Of a stretch of DNA of 64,000 bases, positions 48,873 through 59,663 are shown one piece after another (position 1 is the stretch's first letter; each line of letters begins with the position of its first letter). The DNA comes from Liriodendron chinense (lineage: Eukaryota; Streptophyta; Magnoliopsida; Magnoliales; Magnoliaceae). The stretch is taken from the NCBI GenBank assembly GCA_003013855.2, contig ML058484.1, forward strand, positions 6,993,344 through 7,057,343, written 5' to 3'. The notes beneath the pieces were generated by a model that saw nothing but the letters and a program-made list of their open reading frames with translations, was not told the origin of the DNA and did not search any database. A program made the position numbers and the translations under genes.

Positions 48873-49533
48873 ATTGATGGAAAAAATAGCCCTCTCCACT
48901 TGACTCGAAGTTGACCCGACCTTGATCGACATGACCCAATCCAACCGAGTTTCTACTTGGCTTTCTCCTCGGAGTGTCGAATGCACAAGAATCAGCAACA
49001 ACATCTGCAACAGCTGAAACTAACTCAGCCCCAAATACTCGACTCGACACAGTGAGTCAACTCGACCCAAACTGGTAGCCACCCCCACTCCCTCCTGGCT
49101 TCATTCTGTTTCTTCTATTCATCTTCTCTTTCTACTTCCTCCTCTTCCTAATGAAGTGACCACATAATGGAGAGCCGAGAAACTCGGACAGTCTCGAATC
49201 GAGTCCGGCAATGCGAACCCGGCTCTACAATCAAACTTGAAGAATGGTCGAGTTTGTCTCTGATCCTTCTCCACCAAGATGAACAGATGGAGCTATGGAT
49301 TCGGCAAAGCCTCGGTCGACAGTTAGGCGCAGTGCGACATGAGTCACTACGATTTTCTTCTCCTTCTTCTTCTTATGTTTCTTCCTTTTCCTTTCTCTTG
49401 CTTTCTCCTTTCAACAATTCCATGTCCAGCAAGTTCGCTGAACCACCACCAGCTCAACCCAAACCCGAACACAACTCCCAGCACTCGACTCAACTCGACA
49501 ACGAGTTGGCTAATCTCAACCCAACGACCAACC

Positions 49534-49571
<38 letters not shown>

Positions 49572-50668
49572 AGCTTTCCTCCGATTTCTCTCGCTCCGTC
49601 TATCCCTTTTATCATGCTGAAAATAAACGGTTTGGATCTCGTGCCTTATACCAGAATACGTATACAACCCGATAAAACCAAAACTGGCTGCGGTTTTCTC
49701 CATGTTGCAAAAGAAACCTTAATCCACTCTCTAAAATAGAAGGCTACAATTGCACCCAAATGGAGGGCTAAGATTAAGGGAGAAACCCAACGCGGATGGC
49801 CAGCTAATCAGTTAGAAATGGGTTTCCGTTTTCGGCAAAACACCCTCGCGCAACTCTAATTGCGCCCCTGCTCGTGCTTACACGCGAGAGTTTCTAACTG
49901 GTAAAATGCCTAAGGCTTTTGTTGTGCCTGACCTCTCTACAAGATGGACGGCTCGGATCATCCAAAGGTGAGCCACACTAATTGCAGTGATCTGATTACT
50001 ATGTTGCTGGAAATACAAATCCAGTTTCGTCAGGCCATCTTTGGCATTGAACGGCGCACGCCCACCACCCCAAAATCAGCACCAATCACATAGATTTTGT
50101 TAGCCTCCCACGTCCCAACACGATGGACGGTTTGGATCGACAATAACGATCATAATGGTGGGCCCCACGATCCCTGAAAACGGACAGCGTCCGTTTGATT
50201 GAAACCAGCCCGTTAGGGCGGGAACAACGAAAGACAGAGAGAGTCCTCTCTATATTTGGAAACAGTCAGCTCAGCGTGCGCTGACTGACTTTATCAGTCC
50301 GGTGCACCTCATGTGCACATGCACTAGTGTATGTTCTCACCACCAAAGTGGGGTCCACCGTAAGGTATGTGAAATCCACTCCTTCCATTAACTTCTATCT
50401 GACCTTGTTAAGTCAATAGCCTGGAGATGATGCAAATCCATAGCTCAAATGGGACGCAAGAAATGAATTGGTGGGGTCCACAATGATATTTGTAAGAAAT
50501 CCACTCCAACCATCCATTTGTCCAGATCATGATTGGCCATGGCCCAAATATGAAGTAGTTTCCAATTTTTGGAGGGTCACACGTTATACATTGAACGTTA
50601 GATAGATTGTTGTTAATATATTTCAATTCGATGCATAGAGACACGATTGTAGATAATGGGTAGGGCTG
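48873..50668. other. Gene-like but unassigned segment with CT microsatellite (copy 2)
   Basis: The Copia empty site (GTTATTGATGG) is at about 48871-48881. The ATG at 49422 starts MSSKFAEPPPAQPKPEHNSQ and reads into a (CT)n tract at 49538-49569. A 190-codon frame (49167-49739) crosses this tract, but its phase depends on the microsatellite length, which differs in copy 1. 49970-50265 has about 300 bp not in copy 1, including TGGTGGGCCCCACGATCC. Confidence 0.3.
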
Positions 50669-50689
50669 TTCATCTTCTCACGCAGGTGA

Positions 50690-51102
50690 GGATTTTCCTT
50701 TAAGCCTTTCATTAAGATGTTTTCATGCAGGAATTTCCCAATCCCATGCAAGCTCCCTCGACGCATCCTGTGGTGTCTGATTCCAAGGCCTTTGTAACAG
50801 TCGCTGAACTCTTCATTAGTCATGTCTGCAAAGCCGTTCAGACCCAACATACACGAATACACGAATATGGACACGTAGCATTCTTCTTGTTGAAGGAATG
50901 TACCTACTTTGCGTTTTCTTTGAAGACATTGAAGCGCTTGTCATCAAGGTCCCGAGGAATAACATGACAGCTTTGCCACCTCTTGTACAAATCCCACAAG
51001 CTTTCTTCCGAAGCGAAGTCTTTGTCATCTTTGTCATTGAGAAGGAAGCTGTCGGCGATTGTGAAGAGGAAAACAAGGGAAAGAGCTAGAAACAGAAACT
51101 TG
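50690..51102 (-). pseudogene. Papain-like protease exon 1 fragment without start codon
   Basis: The minus strand reads KFLFLALSLVFLFTIADSFL, KDFASEESLWDLYKRWQ, KRFNVFKENAK, then after a frameshift LNGFADMTNEEFSDCYKGLG and HHRMRRGS. Compared with copy 2 exon 1, about 16 bp containing the ATG and the following Gly codon are missing (TTTCATTC joined directly to AAGTTTCTG). It is therefore a third, more diverged relative of the protease exon 1. It begins right after the end of the 14-kb duplication. Confidence 0.8.
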
Positions 51103-51114
51103 AATGAAAGAGGA

Positions 51115-51548
51115 GAAGTGATCAGTTCTCTGTGGGTTTGTTTGAAATGATCAATCTTGATCACACAATCAGCATGCAGGAAGTGCCAACAGATTATCAT
51201 TTGTGGGATGACCACCCCATTCGGTAGCCAACAACCTACCCCTGCATGCAAAAACTGCATGATCAAGAACTAGCGGTGGACACTAATATAACAGCTTTGG
51301 TTCATTGCGTTTACACTATCATTCCTCATTATCAATAAGATAGAGATGGTAGTTTTATCTCTCTTACCACAGTACTTGCCTTGGTTCTTGACTTCCGTTA
51401 CAACACCCTTCTCTCTCCAATCGAGAGAAGGTGGGAGGTTGGTCATCTTCTCATACATGAAATTCCTAGTCCCACACGGGCTCCCTCGATGCATCCTATG
51501 GTGTCTGATTCCAAGGCGTTTGTAACAGCTGCTGAACTCTTCATCAGT
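51115..51548 (-). pseudogene. Papain-like protease exon 1 end and intron 1 start
   Basis: Exon part (51368-51548): MTDEEFSSCYKRLGIRHHRM, RNFMYEKMTNLPPSLDWREK, GVVTEVKNQGKYCG, then donor GTAAGAG. It retains the 28 bp lost from both duplicated copies (SLDWREKGV), so it shows the ancestral exon end. Intron sequence follows to 51115 and matches 19490-19625. The upstream half of the exon is missing: the gag sequence of the Gypsy element begins at the break (51548). Confidence 0.82.
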
Positions 51549-51953
51549 CATTCCTCTTGGAAGGCAAGGTAGCCCAATGGTACCATTGGATGGAAGAAAT
51601 AATTCCTTTAGGCAATCAACTTCCCACCAGTTGTAAAGAATTCAACCAACCTCACACCAACTTGGTCACCTCAAAGGACATCAAATGCAAGGTAGCCGAT
51701 CATAGGAGTTGAAGCATTCGGCATCAAAGATCGAGGGAGCATGAGGAGCTAATTCAACCGCAGGAGAGAAAGAAGAAGCGACTCAAGAATGATGCAAATG
51801 AGTGGTTAAACAAATGAGTGGAATATGTCATGAAAGTTAAACTTGACAAATGATCCTAACTGTTTGATTTGCAGCTTATTGGCCATCAAATGAGTGGTTA
51901 AACAATGAGTCAATGTTCCAAAATTGACAATTGAATGTTTATTAGTGGGAGAA

Positions 51954-52538
51954 TAAGAACGTCCAATCAATCTGATTTTAGATAATTCTCTATTTAAAAT
52001 GGGGTTCCTACCATATGGATGGTTTGGATTGAGCTAGGTATATGTTGTGTGTGTGGAAGTTGTGTGCATGCATATGGGTGGTGTTACTTTACCAAAGCAT
52101 CTATGTTTTCCTAAAAGTGAAAAGAGCTTTTAGCTAGCATTGTGTTGTTTTAGAGGTTGGTTTTGGATGTAAATGGGCCATCTCCCATGCTAAGACATGT
52201 ATGCATTTGTTAAATCTGAATCCCATAGATAAACCCATTTCCCTTCTCCTCTTTCATTCCATGGGATTGCACGGAATGACTAAATTAAGTGCAATTTATT
52301 TTCTTGTTTTGATGAGTTTCCTTTTCTGTTTTAGGTAATTTGAGTGAATTACGGATCTTGGAATGAAGCCTGTAAGGCTATGCAATTGTAATAAGGAATA
52401 AAAGGGAAAATTTTTATTTTCTTCCTCTCTCTCCCCTTTCTTCTCCTCCCTAACCAAACCCCTCTTTTTCTTCCTCTTCCTTCCCTTCTCTAATCCTTTT
52501 TCTCTATTTCTACCATTACTACAAGCAACATGTAAGCA
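51954..52538 (+). repeat. Gypsy LTR, first copy
   Basis: The start is placed after the polypurine-like AGTGGGAGAA (51944-51953) and the end before GGCATAAGAGAC (52549-52560), a diverged form of the TGGTATCAGAGC primer site. The boundaries are approximate because neither TG nor a certain CA end is preserved. The (CT)-rich stretch at 52420-52500 resembles a transcribed leader. Confidence 0.6.
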
Positions 52539-53400
52539 CGTATAATTTGGCATAAGAGACAATGATCCATAATGGCCACAACACGCAACCAAGAAGCGAT
52601 AGCCAAAACAGAGATAGAAATGGCAGCCATGGTTAGTCGTTTGGAGGCCCTGATGGAGCAGCAAAACACCACGAACCAGTGGATTCAAATGTAGTAGACA
52701 GCCACTGAAAAAAGCATAGTAGATCTAACAGCCAATACGACAGATTTGACAGTCGGTGTGAATAAACTGCTGGCAGTTGTCTCTTATCGATCATCAGAAC
52801 ATCAAACCCGTCAAGGTCCTCTTCTGCCAAATACTCCAGGAGGACATTCAAGCTCCTCAATGGAGCTACAAACATGCTACACTCGAGTAGACTTTCCCAA
52901 GTTCAATGGCGAAGATATACAAAGTTGGGCATATCAAGCACAATTATTTTTCAGTTACAATCAAACGCCAGAGAATGAGAAAATCACCTTGGAATCATTC
53001 CTCTTGGAAGGGAAGGTAGCCCAATGGTACCATTGGATGGAAGAAATAATTCCTTTAGGCAATCAACTTCCCACCAGTTGTAAAGAATTGAACCAACCTT
53101 ACACCATCTTGGTCACCTCAAAGGACATCAAATGCAAGGTAGCCGATCAAAGGAGTTGAAGCATTCGGCATCAAAGATCGAGGGAGCATGAGGAGCTGAT
53201 TCGACCGCGCGAGAGAAAGAAGAAGCAACTCAAGAACGATGCAAATGAGTGGTTAAACAAATGAGTGGAATATGTCATGAAAGTTAAACTTGACAAATGA
53301 TCCTAACTGTTTGATTTGCAGCTTATTGGCCATCAAATGAGTGGTTAAACAATGAGTCAATGTTCCAAAATTGACAATTGAATGTTTATTAGTGGGAGGA
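52539..53400 (+). pseudogene. Truncated gag in short Gypsy derivative
   Basis: ATG at about 52572 starts MATTRNQEAIAKTEIEMAAM, VSRLEALMEQQNTTNQWIQ and a stop. The open frame then continues with TCYTRVDFPKFNGED, YQAQLFFSYNQ and WYHWMEEI to a switch at about 53050, after which PLGNQLPTSCKELNQPYTIL and KCKVADQRS lead to a stop at 53159. The following 240 bp to the next LTR are non-coding. The switch replaces the rest of gag and all of pol by a short tail that is also present at 51600-51953. Confidence 0.75.
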
Positions 53401-53987
53401 TAAGAACGTCCAATCAATCTGATTTTAGATAATTCTCTATTTAAAATGGGTTCCTACCATATGGATGGTTTGGATTGAGCTAGGTATATGTTGTGTGTGC
53501 AGTAGTTGTGTGCATGCATATGGGTGGTGTTACTTTACCAAAGCATCTATGTTTTCCTAAAAGTGAAAAGAGCTTTTAGCTAGCATTGTGTTGTTTTAGA
53601 GGTTGGTTTTGGATGTAAATGGGCCATCTCCCATGCTAAGACATGTATGCATTTGTTAAATCTGAATCCCATTGATAAACCCATTTCCCTTCTCCTCTTT
53701 CATTCCATGGGATTGCACGGGAATGACTAAATTAAGTGCAATTTATTTTCTTGTTTTGATGAGTTTCCTTTTCTGTTTTAGGTAATTTGAGTGAATTACG
53801 GATCTTGGAATGAAGCCTGTAAGGCTATGCGATTGTAATAAGGAATAAAAGGGAAAAATCTTATTTTCTTCCTCTCTCTCCCCTTTCTTCTCCTCCCTAA
53901 CCGAACCCCTCTTTTTCTTCCTCTTCCTTCCCTTCTCTAATCTTTTTTCTCTTTGTTTTTACCATTACAACAAGTAACATGTAAGCA
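53401..53987 (+). repeat. Gypsy LTR, second copy
   Basis: Nearly identical to 51954-52538. It follows AGTGGGAGGA and precedes a diverged primer site (TAGCATAAGAGAC). Confidence 0.6.
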
Positions 53988-54020
53988 CGTATAATTTAGC
54001 ATAAGAGACATTGATCCATA

Positions 54021-54980
54021 ATGGCCGCAGCACAAAACCAAGAAGCGATAGCCAAAACAGAGACAGAAATGGCAGGCCATGGTTAGTCGTTTGGAGGCCC
54101 TGATGGAGCAGCAAAACACCATGAACCAGTGGATTCAAATGTAGCAGACAGCCACCGAAAAAGGCATAGTAGATCTAACAGCCAATACGACAGATTTGAC
54201 AGTCGGTGTGAATAAACTGCTGGCAGTTGTCTCTGATCGATCATCAGAACATCAAACCCGTCAAGGTCCTCTTCTGCCAAATCCTCCAGGAGGACATTCA
54301 AGCTCCTCAATGGCGCTACAAACATGCTACACTCGAGTAGACTTTCCCAAGTTCAATGGTGAAGATCTACAAAGTTGGGCATATCAAGCACAATTATTTT
54401 TCAGTTACAATCAAATGCCACAGAATGAGAAAATCGCCTTGGAATCATTCCTCTTTGAAGGCAAGGTAGCCCAATGGTACCATTGGATGGAAGAAATAAT
54501 TTCTACATGGTCTTGGATGGAGTTTTGCGCAGCCCTACATACCCGTTTCGGCGCCAACAAGTATATCCGACTAGAAAAGGGTTCGGTGAACGAGTGCTTC
54601 ATGAATTCGAACGCTTAGCAAATCTCACCATTAAGGATCCAAAACCCTTATGGTAGATTGTTTTGTTAAGGGACTAAAGGAAGACATCTGAGGCGATGTC
54701 AAGATCTGAATCCAACGACACTTCACCAAGCGATTGGGTTGGCTCGACGGATCAAGGAAAAGTTGTCTTCTCGCAGACAACCACGCGTTGCCAAAGGTTG
54801 TTTCACATCCACACCAAATTCATCAACAGTAGCAGCCCCTACCGGCTCTAAGACCACTTCTACAATCCCTATTCATCGTTTATAACCGGCGGAAATGGCA
54901 GAGAAGAGTAGCAAGGGCCTTTGCTTTAATTGTGATGAACAGTTTCAGCGCAGCCACCAATGCAAAACAAAATAGCTCTT
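54021..54980 (+). pseudogene. Gypsy gag and zinc knuckle, frameshifted
   Basis: ATG at 54021 starts MAAAQNQEAIAKTETEMA. One inserted base (ATGGCAGGCC against ATGGCAGCC in the upstream copy) shifts the frame before VSRLEALMEQQN. The central gag domain is open at 54196-54618 (VDFPKFNGEDLQSWAYQAQL, then WSWMEFCAALHTRFG), with a second shift near 54590 (FGERVLHEFERLANLTI follows in another frame). The knuckle CFNCDEQFQRSHQC is at 54921-54963. Gag forms the particle shell around element RNA. Confidence 0.85.
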
Positions 54981-55019
54981 CATCATGGAGGGCGAGTGGC
55001 CGGATGGTAATGGTGACTA

Positions 55020-56540
55020 TAATGAATCGAGTGATGATGATCATCCGTTGGACGAGGTGGAAGACTGTCCCAAGATTTTGGTCCATGCATTGGGCGGAAC
55101 ACCCACAACTTTATTGACGAACGCATGGTGCAGCAAGTTGGTGGTTTTCCTCGAAATGCAGCAAATTTCAATGTCATGGTAGCCGATGGAGGAGAGTAGC
55201 CATGTGCATAAAAGTGCCCACAAGTCCACATCATCATTGGCCAATTCCATCTCCTCGCTGATTTCTTCGTTCTTCCTCTGGGCAGTTGTGATTTCGTGTT
55301 GGGAGTTCAATGGATGAGTACATTAGGGCCAGTTACGTTCAATTTTGAGGACCTTTGGATTCATTTCAATATCTGTGGTCAACAATATATGATCCGTTGC
55401 ATTAGAAGCAAACCGGCCTCCGTAGTAACCCTCAAATGCATTAACAAGGCATTTTGCCGAGGTGACTATGGCGTCATCTTACACATGCAAGCGATCGATC
55501 TAAGCAGCACCCTATCCCCCCAACCCGCTCCCGCATTGCAAAAATTAGTAGACATATATGCCAATGTGTTAACTGCACTGTCTTACTCACCGTCGGAACG
55601 TCCTCATAACCATCGGATTCCCTTAGAACACAGCACGATCCCTCCAAACCAAAGACCATACTGGTACCCTCCCATCCAAAAAGATACTGTCAAAAATATG
55701 TTTAAGGAGTTGTCTGCGTCCGAATTTATCCGGCGCTAGCACAAGCCCTTTCTCTTCCCCGATTTTATTGGTGCGCAAGTTTGATGGATCATGGCGAATG
55801 TGCGTCGATTATGGTTCACTCAATGCAATCACCATAAGAGATAAGTTCCCAATTCCTGTCATTGATGAACTTCTTGATGAGTTACATGGATCTCCTTTCT
55901 TCACACTAAATTAGATCTTTGCTCCGAGTACCATCAAATTTGCGTACATGAAGCCAATATTCATAAAACAGCCTTTTGAACTCATGAGGGGCATTACAAG
56001 TTTTTGGTCATGCCGTTTGGGCTCACCAATGCTCCCTCGACATTCCAAAGTTTAATGAATTTGGTCTTTCAACCGTACTCATAGAAATTCGTCTTCATTT
56101 TTTTTTTTTACGTCATTCTCATTTACAATCGCTCCCTCGCACAACATTGGACTCATTTGGACATGGTTTTTCGTATATTATGGGCTAAACACATGTTTGT
56201 TAAGCTCCAAAAATGCCCATTTGCTTCACATGAGGTACGAAATTTGAGCCACATTATTTCTCCCCATGGGGTAGTCGCTGATCCCGAAAATTTTTCATTC
56301 AGGTTAGATTGGCCAATCCCAAAAACGTTAAAAGCCTTGCGGAGCTTCTTGGGCCTTACTAGGTGCTATTGCAAGTTTATACGGCATTATGACACCATTA
56401 GTGCACCACTCACAAAGTTACTCAAGGACTCGTTCATATGGAATGATGAGGCGATTAATGCCTTTATGTCTTTCAACAAGGCCATAACAACAGCCTCGGT
56501 CATTAGCACTTCCAGATTTCCCAAAACCATTCATCATTGA
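55020..56540 (+). pseudogene. Gypsy protease and reverse transcriptase, disrupted
   Basis: The protease area has HALGGTPTT but the DSGSTHNFI-type active-site segment is partly deleted (frame resumes as a diverged VMVADG), followed by IIGQFHLLADFFVLPLGSCD and FVLGVQWM. Reverse transcriptase: NHRIPLEHSTIPPNQRPYW, HKPFLFPDF, KFLVMPFGLTNAPSTFQSLM at about 56000-56060, and FFYVILIYN where the family has FFDDILIYN, so both catalytic aspartates are lost. The connection region continues ISPHGVVADPENF and LRSFLGLTRCYCKFIRHY to 56540. Stops occur at several points. Confidence 0.85.
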
Positions 56541-56569
56541 AAGTGATGCGTGTGGCGTTGGAATAGGTG

Positions 56570-57040
56570 ATGTTCTCATGCAAGCAGGCCGTCCACTTGC
56601 CTTCACCAGTCATGTTTTGGCTTATCGCAATTGTGGCCTATTCACTTATGAGAAAGAAGTGCTGGCCATTCTTCATTGTGTCTCAAAATGGCGCCCCCCC
56701 TATTTATTTGGTTGCTCATTCACTATCAGCACTGATCATCGTAGCATTAAGCACATGCTGGAGCAGCCCGTGAGTACCTTGATTCAGCAAAAATGGCTCT
56801 CCAAACTCTTGGGTTATGATTTCAATATTGAATATCACAAAGGGAGGGATAACTTGGCAGCCGATGCGGTGTCCCATTTGTCGGAAGAAACAATGTTGCA
56901 TGCCATTTCAATACCTAATTTCACTTGGTTAGATGATATCAAGGCATCTTATGCTAGTGACGCTTCACTCACAAAAATCATCACAGATTTGCAGCATGCT
57001 CCTTCCCATCGTCACTATATTGGGCTAATGGTGTGTTAAG
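56570..57040 (+). pseudogene. Gypsy RNase H domain
   Basis: Open frame 56578-57039: RPLAFTSHVLAYRNCGLFTY, EKEVLAILHCVSKWRPPYLF, TDHRSIKHMLEQP and IEYHKGRDNLAADAVSHL. These are the standard chromovirus RNase H blocks (Y-E-K-E near the active site, TDH, KG-DN-ADA-S). It degrades the RNA strand during reverse transcription. The first part of the domain is frameshifted near 56540. Confidence 0.88.
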
Positions 57041-57990
57041 TTATAAAAATCGTATTGTCCTTACGCCTTCGTCATCTCTCTGCACTAAGATCATGCACCA
57101 CCTCCATTCCTCCCCGACCACCGGCCACTCCAGGTATCTTAAGACGGCCAAAAGTCTCGACTTCTTTTTATTGGAAAGGCCTCAAGCGAACGCTTCGGCA
57201 TTTTATAGCAAAATGTGAAGTATGCCAGCGCAAAAAATCTGAAACGGTTGCTCTTCCTGGGTTTATTGCAGCCTCTTCCTATTCCCGAGTCTGTGTAGAT
57301 GGATATCTCCATGGATTTTATCGACGGATGACCACGTTCAATGGCAAAACGTGCATCATGGTTGTCGTGGACCAACTTTCCAAAGAAGCTAATTTTATGG
57401 CTCTTGCTCATCCTTAAACGGCTGCCCAAGTTCCTCAAGTTTATATCAATAATGTGTTCTAGGCTTCTAGCTCCATGGCATGCCAAAGTCTATAGTTAGT
57501 AACGGTGATCCAATTTTCACCAGCCATTTTTGGGGAGAGTTTTTTAAATTACAAGGAGTGGAGCATCGTATAAGTTCCTCCTACCATCCCCAAATTGATG
57601 GGCAAATGGAAGTTGTTAATCGATGCCTTGAAAATTATCTATGATGTTTCACGGGCCTTCAACCCCGGCAATGGTGTCAATGGTTTCCTTGGGCGGAGTG
57701 GTGGTGTAACACCTACTTCCATACGTCAACACATATGACGCTGTATGAGGTTGTTTATGGACAGCCACCACCCACGGTCACCACATACATGGCAGGTACC
57801 ACGACCGTTCTCCAAGTTGATCAAGTCTTGGGCGATCGCGATCAAATTCTTCGACTATTGAAGGACAACTTGGCTCTATCTCAACACCGCATGAAGCAAA
57901 ATGCTGATAAACACCGCACAGAGCGTCGCTTTGCAGTTGGTGATCTAGTATTTCTCCGGTCACAACCATACCGACAACTCTAACTTCAAG
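57041..57990 (+). pseudogene. Gypsy integrase, disrupted
   Basis: The zinc-binding part has HHLHSSPTTGHSRYLKT and YWKGLKRTLRHFIAKCEVCQ (H-H-C-C). The core follows with a DGYLHGF stretch where the family has D and with NGKTCIMVVVDQLSKEANFM; the second aspartate region (57430-57500) and the C-terminal part (TLYEVVYGQPPPTV, about 57735) are in other frames with stops. It would insert element DNA into the genome if intact. Confidence 0.82.
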
Positions 57991-58058
57991 CTCGGGCATC
58001 CTTAAAACTTTCTCCACGTTTTTACAGACCTTACAAGAACATTGGGAAGATTGGATCA

Positions 58059-58352
58059 GTGGCATATAAGCTAGATTTACCACCCGGCTCCAAGATACAT
58101 CCGATCTTCCACATTTCATTACTCAAGAAGAAGCTCGGCGCCGGGAATATCCAAGTTCATGATCTTCCATGTTTAACAGATTACGGTATTATTCAAGCCG
58201 AGTCGGAATCAGCTTTGGACCGCCGCATGGTCAAAAAAGGGAATGCAGCTGTGACAGAAGTATTGGTCAAGTGGATCGGAGCGGCAATCAAAGATGCCAC
58301 ATGGGAATCGTGGCCAGAGCTCTCTCAATGTTTTCCAAACTTCCAACCTTGA
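58059..58352 (+). pseudogene. Gypsy integrase C-terminus with chromodomain
   Basis: Open frame: AYKLDLPPGSKIHPIFHISL, LKKKLGAGN, then chromodomain LDRRMVKKGNAAVTEVLVKW and ATWESWPELSQCFPNFQ. The chromodomain marks the element as a chromovirus; in this family the domain directs integration towards modified histones. The segment ends with a stop at 58352. The Reina-like lineage is a guess from gag and tail length. Confidence 0.88.
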
Positions 58353-58439
58353 GGCTAAGGTTGTTCTTAATGGGGGTGGGATGATAGGATCCCACGGGAT
58401 TGCACAGGGTCTCACCCAAGTTGCCGACCAGTTACACGG

Positions 58440-58791
58440 GTTCTAATTAGGTGTTACCCGGCTAACCATCCGTTTCTTTGGAACATTTGAGGATGAGATA
58501 CCAAAACTTATGCGGATCCAAATCTCAGGTGGACCACACCACAGAAACAGTGGTGAATAATTGACTCACCATTAAAATTTCAAAGGGCCCGTAATAACGT
58601 TTTATTAATGTTTAGTTGAAATCTAACTTATTAATAATTTTAATAAAATATGGATGAAGGTAAAATACAAAGATAAGATTTATTCAAAACTTTTGTAGCC
58701 CACAAAAAGTTACAAACGGTTATTCATCAACTTTTCTAGTGGAATGGTTCAACCGAGATTTGAGTACCATCCTAAAATGGGATGAGAAGAA

Positions 58792-58829
<38 letters not shown>

Positions 58830-58830
58830 C
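58440..58830. repeat. Palindromic repeat fragment and (TG)n(TA)n microsatellite
   Basis: 58495-58745 has GCGGATCCAAATCTCAGGTGG, CCACACCACAGAAACAGTGG and, later, GAAAAGTTG/CAACTTTT inverted pieces of the interspersed family. 58793-58829 is a (TG)n then (TA)n tract. Confidence 0.5.
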
Positions 58831-59663
58831 AAGGTAGGCCCCACTCGATTATGGTAACACCCTAAGTTGTTACCAAGGTAAAAGCTAAATCGCTCCCCAG
58901 TCACACATGTATTTTCTTTTACACCATGATAATGCACACATGTATTTATTAAAGTATTTTCTAAGGGAGGAAGTATTTTTTAAGTGAGGACTTGCTTTCC
59001 TGGCTAGCATGAAATTCGAAGCCAAAACTTTCTTAGCCCCACCAAGAAATATGTTGTGTCCATGCCATCAATTCACTAGTAAATATTATTTTAGGGTTGG
59101 TCCCACAAAATGAGGCAGACTCAAAGCTCAAATGGAGTGGAAAATAGTAGACATTGAATGTTAACCATTTAAATAGCCAAAGATAGTAAGTGTTCAATCC
59201 ATCCCAACCCCTTATTCTACTAATTAATGTTTCTAAGCTGTACAACTTCTAAAAACTCAAAGGACTAAAAGTTATACTCGATCTAAAAGTTACTATTTAT
59301 AGTAAAAATAAAATTAAACCAAGGATAACCATCAATAGAATCGCTCATATCCAGCATGAGCAACCTGACATTGTAAGGTTGGTTGGCTTAAGTAGCTCGA
59401 GCTATCCGAACTTTATATATTATACATCCCATAACTCATCACAGATTGCAAGATGCGATTATTTTATGGGCACGGATCACTTCCATTTTTGATCGGGCTT
59501 CCTCTGATCCATCTTAGCCATGAAAATGTTTGTGGCCCGCTGCACATCACAATCACCCCTTACAATCAGCTAGAGTATTGAAGTTTTTTTTTTTTTTACT
59601 CTAAAATTAGGAGAGATAATCACATGTGGTTCGCTGGCCCTTTGTTTTCCCACCAATGAGTTG
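58831..59663. other. No gene seen
   Basis: AT-rich, with a T run at 59585-59599. Nothing supported. Confidence 0.35.

Larger units (their letters stand above)
51549..58376 (+). mobile_element. Ty3/Gypsy chromovirus with tandem deletion derivative, 3' LTR missing
   Basis: Layout: gag fragment plus tail (51549-51953), LTR (about 51954-52538), short internal region with truncated gag plus the same tail (52539-53400), second LTR (about 53401-53987), then a long internal region with gag, protease, reverse transcriptase, RNase H, integrase and chromodomain (to 58352). The three gag pieces are spaced 1447 and 1450 bp apart (TTCCTCTTGGAAG or a variant at 51551, 52998, 54448). Multiple stops and frameshifts are present throughout. 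No LTR was found after the chromodomain, so the 3' end is lost or replaced. Confidence 0.88.

Noticed and set aside
49167..49739. 190-codon open frame
   Set aside because: Its continuity depends on the length of a CT microsatellite and it is split in the paralogue at 30188-30700; the Ser-Leu run is the repeat translated.
58353..58440. Candidate 3' LTR start after the chromodomain (GGGGGTGGGATGATAGGATCC)
   Set aside because: The sequence does not match either upstream LTR copy; only a short CCACGGGATTGCAC stretch is similar.
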